Assembly: GCA_036384915.1 (NCBI GenBank)
Contig: DASVLJ010000011.1
Span: 62,001 to 126,000 of the forward strand
Source of the DNA: PKWO01 sp036384915
Lineage (GTDB): Bacteria > Pseudomonadota > Gammaproteobacteria > Burkholderiales > Burkholderiaceae_D
Length of the DNA: 64,000 nucleotides
Reading direction: 5' to 3'
The translations under genes and the position numbers were made by a program. The notes beneath the pieces were generated by a model, which was given only the letters and a program-made list of their open reading frames with translations, did no database searches and was not told the DNA's origin. The stretch's first letter is position 1, and the number at the start of each line of letters is the position of its first letter. This document shows, piece by piece, positions 42,390-51,238 of this stretch.

Positions 42390-44464
42390 ACGCACCAAAC
42401 GATACCAGACTGGAGCGGGCTCGGGAACTGAGGCAGGCTGGCCAACGTCTCGAAGCGGCCGCGCTGTGCGAGTCTCTGCTGCAAGACGAACCGCGCAATG
42501 CCGATGTGCTCCACTTGGCCGGCCTGCTCGCCTATGAAGGCGGCGATCAGGAACGCGCGCTGTCCCTGGTCGAGTCCGCCGTCGCCGCCGCGCCCGCGCA
42601 TGTCGCGGCACTGAGCGATCTGGGCGGCTTGCTGGTTCGTGCCGACAGGCTGGACGATGCCGCTGTCTGTCTTGAGCGCGCCCTTGCCCATGACGAAAAC
42701 AATATCGCGGCAATGTTCAATCTGGGCTGCCTGCAGCAAGCGCGGCGCCAATTCGAGACGGCGCTGGAAACCTACCACGCCGCACTGGCTCGCTCCCCGG
42801 GCAATGCCGACATCCTCTCCAACATCGGCGGCTGCCTGCAGGAATTAAGGCGCCCCGCCGAGGCGGTCGGTTATTGCCGCGAAGCGATCGCGCTACGGCC
42901 CGGGGACTTCTCGTTGTTCAACAATCTCGGTGTGGCGCTGCAAGCCGTGGGAAAAATGGGAGAAGCCAAGGCTGCCTTTGCCGAATCCCTGGCCATCGAT
43001 CCGTCTTCCGTGCGCGCCCATATCAATCTCGGCATGGCCAGCTACCAGCTCGGCGAGTTCGACGAGGCGATGGAGATGCTGCAGCGCGCCTTGGCGCTCG
43101 ACCCGAAAATGCCCGAGGTCCACTTCAGCCTGGGCGTGCTGCTGCACGCGCTGTGCCGCCATGAAGACGCGGTGGCGTCCTACCGCCGCGCCATTGAGCT
43201 GCGGCCCGAATTCGTGACGGCACACCAGAACCTGCTGATGACGATGCAGTTCGTGCAAGATACGCCGCCTGAAGAATTGCTGGCCGCCAATCGGCGCTTC
43301 GGCGATATCTTCGAAACGCCGTTGAAGCCTTCGTGGCCGCGTCACCGCAACGCACGCGATCCCGGCAAACGCTTGAAAATCGGCTACGTATCGGGAGACT
43401 TCCGCATCCATGCCGTAGCCTATTTCATCGAGCCGGCCATTGCGCGGCACGACCGGACGCAAGTCGAAGTCTACTGCTATTCCAGCAGCCCCCACCGCGA
43501 CTTCTTCTCCGAACGGCTGATCGCCGCAGCCGACCATTGGCGCGAGTGCTCCCACCTCGACGACGACACGATGGCGCAGATGATCGAAGATGACGGCATC
43601 GATATCCTGATCGACCTGTCCGGCCATTCGGCGCACAACCGGCTGATGGTATTCGCACGCAAGCCCGCGCCGGTGCAGATGACTTACCTCGGCTACCCGG
43701 GCACCAGCGGCCTGACGGCGATCGATTACCGCATCACGGACGGCAAGACCGAACCGGAAGGCCAGGACTACCCCTATGTCGAAACCCTGCTGCGCCTCCC
43801 CGAAAGCGTATGGTGCTACCGGCCCAGCGAAGACATGGCGGGCGCTATCCCGCCCCTGCCGGCCTTGTCCAACGGCTACCTGACCTTCGGCTCGTTCAAC
43901 AGCATCACCAAGATCGGCGACGATTGCCTGATCCTATGGGCTCATCTGCTGCGCAGCGTGCCGAGTGCGCGCCTCCTGATGGTGACGGTGCCCGAAGGCG
44001 AGATCCGGCACAAACTGCACAGCCGCTTCGCAGAACTCGGTGTTGCGAGCGATCGCGTGCAATTCGAAAAAAAATTGCAACCCTACGACTTCAAGCAACG
44101 TCTGCAGACAGTGGATATCACGCTCGACCCCTACCCGATCAACGGCGCCACCACCACCTGCGAATCGCTCTGGCAAGGTGTGCCCGTGCTCGCCGTCGTG
44201 GGCAAACGCTTTCTTTCGCGCGCCGGCCTGAGCGTGCTGAGCGCGGCGCGCATGGCCGACTTCGCCGCGCCCAGCGTGGAGGATTTCGTCAAGATGGCGG
44301 TCCTGCTGTCGAACAATCTTCCTTTGCTGGCCAATATCCGCGCCGGCTTGCGCGAACACTTGCAAGATACGCCGCTCCTGGATCAGGACAGCTTCGCACG
44401 TTCGCTCGAAACGCTGTACCGGGAAGCCTGGCGCGATTGGTGCGCCAAACCTGTCGCCCAATAG
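42386..44464 (+). CDS. TPR-repeat O-GlcNAc transferase-like glycosyltransferase (GT41)
   Basis: 692 residues, start overlapping the upstream stop (ATGA). Residues about 10-310 are TPRs; from about 325 the SPINDLY/OGT catalytic region follows: KIGYVSGDFRIHAVAYF, LIDLSGHSAHNRL, PAPVQMTYLGYPGTSG, and YPINGATTTCESLWQGVPV, the UDP-sugar pocket. GT41 enzymes attach N-acetylglucosamine or related sugars to Ser/Thr; bacterial relatives modify flagellins and other surface proteins. Flagellin genes start 4.7 kb downstream. Confidence 0.93.
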   Translation: MNAPNDTRLERARELRQAGQRLEAAALCESLLQDEPRNADVLHLAGLLAYEGGDQERALSLVESAVAAAPAHVAALSDLGGLLVRADRLDDAAVCLERALAHDENNIAAMFNLGCLQQARRQFETALETYHAALARSPGNADILSNIGGCLQELRRPAEAVGYCREAIALRPGDFSLFNNLGVALQAVGKMGEAKAAFAESLAIDPSSVRAHINLGMASYQLGEFDEAMEMLQRALALDPKMPEVHFSLGVLLHALCRHEDAVASYRRAIELRPEFVTAHQNLLMTMQFVQDTPPEELLAANRRFGDIFETPLKPSWPRHRNARDPGKRLKIGYVSGDFRIHAVAYFIEPAIARHDRTQVEVYCYSSSPHRDFFSERLIAAADHWRECSHLDDDTMAQMIEDDGIDILIDLSGHSAHNRLMVFARKPAPVQMTYLGYPGTSGLTAIDYRITDGKTEPEGQDYPYVETLLRLPESVWCYRPSEDMAGAIPPLPALSNGYLTFGSFNSITKIGDDCLILWAHLLRSVPSARLLMVTVPEGEIRHKLHSRFAELGVASDRVQFEKKLQPYDFKQRLQTVDITLDPYPINGATTTCESLWQGVPVLAVVGKRFLSRAGLSVLSAARMADFAAPSVEDFVKMAVLLSNNLPLLANIRAGLREHLQDTPLLDQDSFARSLETLYREAWRDWCAKPVAQ

Positions 44465-44483
44465 CTCGATGCGTCAAACAGCA

Positions 44484-45380
44484 TTAGACCCGGTCGAAAT
44501 AGGGGATGTGCCATTGGCCATGTCCGACGGCATCCGCCGCGCCGGCCAAGGGCATCCACAGGGCCAGGGGCTTGTCTTCCCATGCTATCGCCGCATGCCG
44601 GCTCAACCAGGAAAACGATGCACTGCCGCGGCAGTCGTTGATCAGCACGTCGGCATGGCCCGAACGCACCGCCTGCCACAATGCCGCAAAGCCCTGCTCC
44701 GCCCCGACCATTTCGTAGACGATCGCTTGTGCCGCGCTCCTTCCCGCCAGCGCATAGGCCGCATTGCCGGCATCGCGCCACAAGAACAAGTCAACCGCAT
44801 CGGCCGGAATCGGCAACTGGGCATAGTCGTCCGCGCTGCGCAACACGCGCGTATCGAGATATTGAGCTCGAATGGCCTCGATGTATTGCACATCGCATGC
44901 CGCCGCCGGCATGACCTCGACCCGAAGAGCCGCGTCTTTCCTATCCCCTGTCACGCGCCCCAGGACACCCCCACCCGCCTGCTGCCAGCCGAGACGCCGA
45001 TAGAAATCCTGCCTGGCGCTCCACAACACGGCAAACTCGATGCCTGTTTCACGAAGGTGCGCGGCGGACCATCGCAGCAAGGCCCCGCCCATCCCTTGGC
45101 GGCGATACGGCGCATCGGTACAGACGCCGCCTAGCATCGCGCCGCGCAACGTGGCGCCGCCATGGCACATCGAAAATGTCCGCGCCGCGAGGCATGCGGC
45201 GAGGGCACCGTCCGGCGTGCGGGCCAGGTACAGGCCCTTCACGTTGTCCGCGGCATAGGTCGCGGGATAGCGCTCCCTGAGCGATATCGCCCGGCCGCGC
45301 GAGATAATGAACTCCCGGTCGAACAATGCCCACAGTTCTGCGAGGTCTCGCTCTTCCGCGACGCGGAAAACGGCATCCAT
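44484..45380 (-). CDS. GNAT-family N-acetyltransferase (nucleotide-sugar pathway type)
   Basis: 298 residues from ATG 45378-45380; the next gene upstream ends 2 bases earlier. The acetyl-CoA-binding motif A, GVCTDAPYRRQGMGGALLR, lies near residues 84-103. A second half (about 150-298) may be a further GNAT-like or sterol-carrier-like domain, as in Eis-type enzymes. In this operon it could N-acetylate the amino sugar made by the DegT enzymes. It is the last gene of the four-gene minus-strand operon. Confidence 0.8.
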   Translation of the reverse strand: MDAVFRVAEERDLAELWALFDREFIISRGRAISLRERYPATYAADNVKGLYLARTPDGALAACLAARTFSMCHGGATLRGAMLGGVCTDAPYRRQGMGGALLRWSAAHLRETGIEFAVLWSARQDFYRRLGWQQAGGGVLGRVTGDRKDAALRVEVMPAAACDVQYIEAIRAQYLDTRVLRSADDYAQLPIPADAVDLFLWRDAGNAAYALAGRSAAQAIVYEMVGAEQGFAALWQAVRSGHADVLINDCRGSASFSWLSRHAAIAWEDKPLALWMPLAGAADAVGHGQWHIPYFDRV

Positions 45381-45382
45381 GG

Positions 45383-46492
45383 CTACCAGCCGTCGCGTAG
45401 GCAACGCACCACGCGCTCGCGCGCCGCTTCGTCGACCCACCAGCCACAGGGAATGCTGAGGTTGGCCGCGTCGAATTCCGCCGTACCCCGCAGTTCGGCC
45501 GGAACACCGCCGAAGCAGCCATAGCCGTCGTTGCGCAAATGCAGGCGCTGGGCGCCGATGCCGTGCGCGTTCAACTTGGCGACCAAGTCGTCGCGGCGTT
45601 CCGCCAGCAGGGAATAGGTCCAGTAGGCCGATTCGGCATGCGTCTCGCGCCGCAACCGGCGCAAGCCCGGGATGCCGGCCAGGGCGGTTTCGTAGTATGC
45701 GCCATTGGCGCGATGCGCAGCCAGAATGGGCTCGATGCCGTCCAAGGCGGCCAATCCCAGCGTTGCCGCCACTTCGTTCATCGGCACGTTGAAGCCGGCC
45801 AACGGAATATCGAGCCGCGGATTCAGGTCGCCGTTGGGCAAACGCAGGCTGCCCGGCTCGAAGCCGAAACGACGCAAGCGTGAGGCTTGCTGCAGGCGCT
45901 CCGGATCATTGGAAAGCAAGGCCGCGCCTTCGCCGGTATTGAGCGGCTTGGTCGGATAAAACGAAAAGACGGTGAAATCGGCCGTGCCGCCCAATTGCGC
46001 GCCGTGCAGGCGCGCCCCCAATGCCTCGCTGGCATCTTCCACCAGCGGCAAGCCATGCCGACTGGCGAAATCCGAGATTGCCGCAACCGGGGTAACGTCG
46101 CCGGACCAATGATAGAGCAGGATGGCCCGCGTCTTCGGCGTCAACGCGGCGGCGAGATGATGCACCGCCGGCATGCCGGTCAAAGGATCGATGTCATACC
46201 AGACCGGCCTCGCGAATAACGCGGCGATCGGCATCACGGTTGCCGAGCAAGCCAGGGCCGGCGCCAGCACCTCGTCCCCCGGACGCACGCCCAGCGTGTA
46301 GAGCGCCAGCATCAGCGCGGCGCTGGCGTCGCTCACGGCCAGGGCCGCGCCTGCTCCCATCCACTGCGCAAAACGCTCCTCGAAGCACGCCACCTGCGGC
46401 CCGCAAGCCAGCCTCCCGCTTTCAAGCACGGGTTTGAGCATTCCATGCGCGGCAGCGGGAGTATGGACCTTGAACAGCGGAACGGGCGTCAT
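45383..46492 (-). CDS. DegT/DnrJ/EryC1 sugar aminotransferase, copy 1
   Basis: 369 residues from ATG 46490-46492. PLP enzyme of nucleotide-sugar synthesis: D153 in LVEDASEALGA and Schiff-base K182 in FSFYPTKPLNTGEG. It starts PVPLFKV and ends with the IPCGWWVD segment shared with its neighbour, so the two arose by duplication. It transfers an amino group from glutamate to a keto-sugar nucleotide. It begins one base before the neighbour ends, and the GNAT gene follows within 2 bases. Confidence 0.9.
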   Translation of the reverse strand: MTPVPLFKVHTPAAAHGMLKPVLESGRLACGPQVACFEERFAQWMGAGAALAVSDASAALMLALYTLGVRPGDEVLAPALACSATVMPIAALFARPVWYDIDPLTGMPAVHHLAAALTPKTRAILLYHWSGDVTPVAAISDFASRHGLPLVEDASEALGARLHGAQLGGTADFTVFSFYPTKPLNTGEGAALLSNDPERLQQASRLRRFGFEPGSLRLPNGDLNPRLDIPLAGFNVPMNEVAATLGLAALDGIEPILAAHRANGAYYETALAGIPGLRRLRRETHAESAYWTYSLLAERRDDLVAKLNAHGIGAQRLHLRNDGYGCFGGVPAELRGTAEFDAANLSIPCGWWVDEAARERVVRCLRDGW

Positions 46493-46493
46493 C

Positions 46494-47612
46494 TCACCAG
46501 CCCTGGCGCAATGCGTCGGCAATATATTCCCGTTCGGCAGGCCCGATCCACCAGCCGCAGGGGATGTGCAGCATGTTGCGGTAAAACGCGTCGAGCCCGG
46601 ACAGCTCCGCGCGGCTGGCTGCGAATACCGAATGCAGGTCGTTGCGCTTGTGTGCCGGCGAACTGGCGATGCCCCGCGCCGCGAGATGGCGCATCAGACC
46701 GTCGCGGTTTTCCGCCAGCACCGTATAAAACCAATAGGACGGCTCGGCCTTCGCGCTCCAGCAGCACAGGCGCAACCCTGGAATGCCCGCAAGGGCGGTA
46801 TCGAAATAGCGGCCGTTCTCGCGATGGCGGGCGATCACCTCGTCGCGGTAATCCAGTTGCACCAGACCGATCGCCGCGGTGACGTTATTCATGTGGTACT
46901 TGTAGCCGACCTCGGCCACATCAACCTCGGTGCGCGGCGCCGCGCGATCGATACCGAACCAGCGGAACCTGCGCCCCCGGGCCAGCAGCGCTTCCACCTC
47001 CCCAGCCGGGTTGCAAGCCAGCATGCCGCCATCGACCGTGGTCATGTGCTTGATGGCCTGCAAGGAGAACATGACGAATTCGGAATGCGCACCGATGGGC
47101 AAGCCCCCATAGCGCGCACCCATGGCATGCGCCGCATCCTCGATGACGGGAATGCCGGCATCGGCGGCAACGGCGCGCAGCGCGTCGAGGTCGACGGGGA
47201 TGCCGCCGTAATGGACGGCCAGGATGGCTTGCGTGCGCGGCGTAATCTTTTCCCGCACGGAAGACGGATCGAGGTTGCCGTTTTGCTCATCGACGTCGGC
47301 CCAGACCACTTTGGCGCCTGCATGCAGGATTGCCATGTTGGTCGGTTCGGCCGTCATCGCTGTCGAAATGACTTCGCCGCCCGGTTGCACGCCGGCCAGC
47401 ACCAAGGCCGTATGCAGGGCTGCCGTACCGGAGTAGAACGACAGCACGCCGCTCCGATGCGGGTCCAGCCCCAGCCCCTGCGCAAAGGCCTGCTCGAAGG
47501 CGACAACCTCCGCCCCCTCCGAAATCTGGCCGCTATACAACACTTGCTCAAGGCGCGGCATCAGCGCCTCGCGCGGCGGCATGTACACCTTGAAAAGCGG
47601 GATGTTCTGCAT
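46494..47612 (-). CDS. DegT/DnrJ/EryC1 sugar aminotransferase, copy 2
   Basis: 372 residues. D159 in VIEDAAHAMGARY and K188 in FSLQAIKHMTTVDGG mark a sugar aminotransferase; the His after Asp and the SLQAIKH form are closer to the PglE/perosamine-synthase group than copy 1. Begins IPLFKVYMPP, ends IPCGWWIGP, as in copy 1. It lies 13 bases after the dehydratase-like gene. Two different aminotransferases suggest either a diamino sugar or two sugars made from one 4-keto intermediate. Confidence 0.9.
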   Translation of the reverse strand: MQNIPLFKVYMPPREALMPRLEQVLYSGQISEGAEVVAFEQAFAQGLGLDPHRSGVLSFYSGTAALHTALVLAGVQPGGEVISTAMTAEPTNMAILHAGAKVVWADVDEQNGNLDPSSVREKITPRTQAILAVHYGGIPVDLDALRAVAADAGIPVIEDAAHAMGARYGGLPIGAHSEFVMFSLQAIKHMTTVDGGMLACNPAGEVEALLARGRRFRWFGIDRAAPRTEVDVAEVGYKYHMNNVTAAIGLVQLDYRDEVIARHRENGRYFDTALAGIPGLRLCCWSAKAEPSYWFYTVLAENRDGLMRHLAARGIASSPAHKRNDLHSVFAASRAELSGLDAFYRNMLHIPCGWWIGPAEREYIADALRQGW

Positions 47613-47625
47613 CGCGAAACTACGA

Positions 47626-48633
47626 TCAGAAATGGGAAAACTCGCCGCCGGCCATTTCCATCTTCTCGAATTCGCTGTCGGCGCGCTCCAGCAATTGCTT
47701 GATGTGCTCCTTGCCGACCACGTTGTCGAAGGAGCTGTATTCGGAATCGATATCCTTGAGGTTGACTTTGCTCCACCACGGATGGATCTTGTAATAGGCG
47801 CCCATATCCTCGGTGCGCACCAGCTCCTCTTCGGTCAACATGATTTCGTTGAGCTTTTCGCCGGGCAGGAGGCCGATGGTATCGTACTCGAACGGCTTGC
47901 CCGCCTCTTCGCAGCAAAGCTCGGCAAGATCGACGATGCGCGCCGCCGGCGCCTTGCGCACAAAAATCTCCCCGCCTTGCTGATGCTCGGCGGCATACAG
48001 CACCAGGTCGATCGCATCGTTCAAGGTGAGCAGGAAGCGCGTCATGCGGTCGTCCGTGATGGTCAGGCGCCGCCCGGCCGCCAGTTGCCCGCGGAACAGC
48101 GGGATCACGGAACCGCGCGAACGCAGCACGTTGCCGTAGCGGACGCAGGCGAAACGCGTGCCGCGGTTCAGGCGCGACTGGTTGCCCTTCAATACCAGGC
48201 GTTCCTGCAGCGCCTTGGTCATGCCCATCACGTTGACCGGCTTGACGGCCTTGTCGGTACTGACCATGACGAAAGCTTCCAGCCCGTTGCGCAAGGCTGC
48301 ATCGACCACGTTCTGCGCGCCGGTCACGTTGGTATGGATCGCCTCGTGCGGAAAATTCTCGCAGGCCGGCACCTGCTTCAGGGCCGCGGCGTGGAACATG
48401 ACGTTCACGCCGGACATCGCCTCATCGAGGCGGTCGCGGTTGCGCACGTCGCCGATGACGAAGGAAAGGTTTTTCAAGCCGCGGTAGAACACGCGCATGT
48501 CGTGCTGCTTTTTTTCGTCGCGGCTCAGCACGCGCACTTCCTTGGCGCCGAGATCGAGCAGGCGGCGCACGATGAAGTTGCCGAACGATCCGGTCCCCCC
48601 GGATACCAGCACCGTCTTTTGCGAATAGTCCAT
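47626..48633 (-). CDS. FnlA/CapE-like UDP-sugar 4,6-dehydratase/epimerase
   Basis: 335 residues from ATG 48631-48633, with GGGAGAG upstream. NAD(P)-binding Gly-rich loop GGTGSFGNF at 12-20; SRDEKKQHDMR, HAAALKQVPACE, STDKAVKPVNVMGMTK and GNVLRSRGSVIPLF match FnlA/CapE enzymes, which have Met where other SDRs have the catalytic Tyr. These convert UDP-GlcNAc to a 4-keto-6-deoxy sugar, with possible C5 inversion, providing the substrate for the two aminotransferases. First gene of the operon that diverges from the flagellin genes. Confidence 0.92.
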   Translation of the reverse strand: MDYSQKTVLVSGGTGSFGNFIVRRLLDLGAKEVRVLSRDEKKQHDMRVFYRGLKNLSFVIGDVRNRDRLDEAMSGVNVMFHAAALKQVPACENFPHEAIHTNVTGAQNVVDAALRNGLEAFVMVSTDKAVKPVNVMGMTKALQERLVLKGNQSRLNRGTRFACVRYGNVLRSRGSVIPLFRGQLAAGRRLTITDDRMTRFLLTLNDAIDLVLYAAEHQQGGEIFVRKAPAARIVDLAELCCEEAGKPFEYDTIGLLPGEKLNEIMLTEEELVRTEDMGAYYKIHPWWSKVNLKDIDSEYSSFDNVVGKEHIKQLLERADSEFEKMEMAGGEFSHF

Positions 48634-48814
48634 ATGACAAGGCTCTCCCGTGTTGTGCGTCAGTGTTGTGCGCCAGTCAGCGGCAGGTGACCATACTCCG
48701 CCATGCCGAAACTTCGATCCCATTCTATATCGATATTATCCACCCCGCGAAGTTGATGCACATACCGCAATAACGCGGCAAATACCGGTGTATTTAAAAG
48801 TTTTGACGCAGCCC

Positions 48815-48841
48815 TAAAGATTTCCCAAATCATGCCGATAA
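48815..48841 (+). promoter_or_regulatory. Sigma-28 (FliA) promoter P1, distal
   Basis: TAAAGATT, 11 bp, GCCGATAA: close to the TAAAGTTT-N11-GCCGATAA consensus. It lies 291 bases before the first flagellin start. Confidence 0.88.
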
Positions 48842-49012
48842 GGAAGTGATACGGCGCAGTTTACCCTCTTGCCGCACCCAATTTTCCACGCCCGCAGCAT
48901 CATCATTTTTCTCTTCTCCGGCCTAAAGAATTACCTCGGCGCAACCGATGTAGCAAGCATATCGGTTCAACACGTCGCAGGGAACCGGAAAAAGTAAGTT
49001 GCTCCCAAGCTC

Positions 49013-49039
49013 TAAACTTTTTCCAGTGCCCGCCGATAA
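49013..49039 (+). promoter_or_regulatory. Sigma-28 (FliA) promoter P2, proximal
   Basis: TAAACTTT, 11 bp, GCCGATAA, with a perfect -10 element. It lies 93 bases before the first flagellin start and is the likely main promoter. Confidence 0.9.
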
Positions 49040-49115
49040 CGGGATGACAGCGGTTTGTCGCGATCAAGAAAAAGACGAACCCAAGTTGAATGCAACTGAA
49101 CCGTAACACCAGGTC

Positions 49116-49627
49116 CACATTGGAGAATTAACATGGCTTCCTATATCAATACCAACGTCGCGTCGCTCAACGCTCAGAACAATCTGACCAATTCGCAAGG
49201 TGGCTTGTCGCAATCGTTGGAACGCCTGTCCTCCGGCCTGCGTATTAATAGTGCTGCCGACGATGCAGCGGGTTTGGCGATCTCCGCCCGCATGAGCTCG
49301 CAGATCAACGGCTTGACCCAGGCTGCGCGTAATGCCAACGACGGCATCTCGCTGGCGCAAACCGCCGGCGGCGCCTTGAGCTCGGTCAGCGCCAACCTGC
49401 AAACCCTGCGCCAGTTGGCCGTCCAATCGGCCAATGCCACCAATACTTCGTCCGACCGCCAGGCGCTGAACGCCGAAGCGCAGCAACTGGTCGCCTCGAT
49501 CCAGAACACCGCCACGACGACCCAGTTCAACGGCTTGAACCTGCTCGACGGCTCCTTCCTGGCGCAACAATTCCAGGTCGGCGCAAACGCCAACCAAACC
49601 ATCGGCGTCAGCGTGGCCGGCGCCACG
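49116..49627 (+). repeat. Direct repeat (fliC 5' region), copy A
   Basis: About 510 bp including the ribosome binding site, matched almost base for base by 50727-51238 (offset 1611). Confidence 0.9.
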
Positions 49628-50686
49628 ACTGATACGCTGGGCAACTTCGGCGGCGCCAGCGCCACGACGGTCGGCACCAACTCGGCAGGCTCGGCCTGGA
49701 CTGTCTCCAACTCGATCATCCTCAACGGCACGACGATCGGCGCCTCCAACGCCACCAGCACGCCGGGCGTCAGCGCCAGCAGCGCCTACGCCAAGGCTGC
49801 CGCAATCAATGCGCAATCCACTCTGACCGGCGTGACGGCGACCGCCTTCACCACGACCAATTCGGCGCAAGGTGCGGTCACCGCTTCGGCAACCGCAGTG
49901 ACGACCGCTACGGTAGGCACCGCCAGCGCCACCTCGTCGGGCCAATTGTGGATCAACAACATCGCCGTCGGTGCGATCAGCAACGCCAGCACCGAACTCG
50001 GCCAAATTCAGAACGCCGCCAACGCCATCAATGCCGTTACGTCGCAAACGGGCGTGACCGCAGTCGCCGACGCCACCACCGGCAAGCTCCAATTGACCGC
50101 CGGCGACGGCCGTGACATCCAGGTTGCGACCGACAGCGCCGCCGACCAGGCCACCGTCCTCAAGGCAACGGGCATCACCGCCGACGTCGTGAGCAACATG
50201 GGGGCGGCATTGCAGGCAAACGGCAACCTGAGCGGCGCCACCTACTCCACCGCCCAGGTCGGCCTGTTCACCGGCGCCCTGACCCTCAATTCGTCGGCGG
50301 CCGTCAACATCACGGCCACCGCCGGCAACTCGATTGCCGCGGGCGGCTTGACGGGTTATTCGGCCAAGCTGGCCAGCCTGTCCACCCTCGACATCACCAG
50401 CGTGACCGGCTCGAATGCGGCGATCAACATCATCGACGCGGCAATCAACCAGATCAACGGCCAGCAAGCGAACCTGGGCGCGATCCAGAACCGCTTCACC
50501 TCGACGATCTCGAACCTGCAAACCTCGTCGACCAACCTGTCCGCCGCGCGCAGCCGCATCGAAGATACCGACTACGCTGCGGAAACCGCGAACCTGGCCC
50601 ACTACCAGATTCTGCAACAGGCCGGCAACGCCATGCTTGCGCAAGCGAACTCGCTGCCCAACTCGATCCTGACTTTGCTGCGCTAA
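49133..50686 (+). CDS. fliC: Flagellin, tandem copy 1
   Basis: 517 residues, preceded by TTGGAGAATTAAC. Conserved D0/D1 regions are at both ends: INTNVASLNAQNNLTNSQG and LSSGLRINSAADDAAGLAI at the N-terminus, and AARSRIEDTDYAAETANL with the NSILTLLR end. The middle (about 165-400) is the surface-exposed, Ser/Thr/Ala-rich variable region, a likely site for O-linked modification. Nearly identical to the next gene at both ends. The protein is exported by the flagellar type III apparatus without a signal peptide. Confidence 0.98.
   Translation: MASYINTNVASLNAQNNLTNSQGGLSQSLERLSSGLRINSAADDAAGLAISARMSSQINGLTQAARNANDGISLAQTAGGALSSVSANLQTLRQLAVQSANATNTSSDRQALNAEAQQLVASIQNTATTTQFNGLNLLDGSFLAQQFQVGANANQTIGVSVAGATTDTLGNFGGASATTVGTNSAGSAWTVSNSIILNGTTIGASNATSTPGVSASSAYAKAAAINAQSTLTGVTATAFTTTNSAQGAVTASATAVTTATVGTASATSSGQLWINNIAVGAISNASTELGQIQNAANAINAVTSQTGVTAVADATTGKLQLTAGDGRDIQVATDSAADQATVLKATGITADVVSNMGAALQANGNLSGATYSTAQVGLFTGALTLNSSAAVNITATAGNSIAAGGLTGYSAKLASLSTLDITSVTGSNAAINIIDAAINQINGQQANLGAIQNRFTSTISNLQTSSTNLSAARSRIEDTDYAAETANLAHYQILQQAGNAMLAQANSLPNSILTLLR
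50342..50686 (+). repeat. Direct repeat (fliC 3' region), copy A
   Basis: About 345 bp, matched almost exactly at 51956-52300 (offset 1614). The central variable region differs more, as expected under gene conversion or recent duplication. Confidence 0.9.
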
Positions 50687-50726
50687 CCGCTCTTGGTCGG
50701 CAGTCACTGAAACAGAACATCGGATA

Positions 50727-51238
50727 CACATTGGAGAATTAACATGGCTTCCTATATCAATACCAACGTCGCGTCGCTCAACGCTCAGAACAATCTGACC
50801 AATTCGCAAGGCGGCTTGTCGCAATCGTTGGAACGCCTGTCCTCCGGCCTGCGTATTAATAGTGCTGCCGACGATGCCGCGGGTCTGGCGATCTCCGCCC
50901 GCATGAGCTCGCAGATCAACGGCTTGACCCAGGCTGCGCGTAACGCCAACGACGGCATCTCGCTGGCGCAAACCGCCGGCGGCGCCTTGAGCTCGGTCAG
51001 CGCCAACCTGCAAACCCTGCGCCAGTTGGCCGTCCAATCGGCCAACGCCACCAATACCTCGTCCGACCGCCAGGCGCTGAACGCCGAAGCGCAGCAATTG
51101 GTCGCCTCGATCCAGAACACCGCCACGACGACCCAGTTCAACGGCTTGAACCTGCTCGACGGCTCCTTCCTGGCGCAACAATTCCAGGTCGGTGCGAACG
51201 CCAACCAAACCATCGGCGTCAGTGTGTCCGGTGCCACG
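50727..51238 (+). repeat. Direct repeat (fliC 5' region), copy B
   Basis: Counterpart of 49116-49627. Confidence 0.9.

Larger units (their letters stand above)
48634..49132. other. Intergenic region between glycan operon and flagellins
   Basis: About 500 bases without a supported gene. It carries two sigma-28 promoters on the plus strand and presumably the leftward promoter of the dehydratase operon. Confidence 0.75.

Noticed and set aside
40926..42713. Minus-strand frame opposite the TPR-sulfotransferase
   Set aside because: PAPS-binding motifs and TPRs on the plus strand rule it out.
49044..49106. 20-codon ORF in the flagellin leader as a regulatory peptide
   Set aside because: It starts at or before the expected P2 transcript start and has no ribosome binding site.
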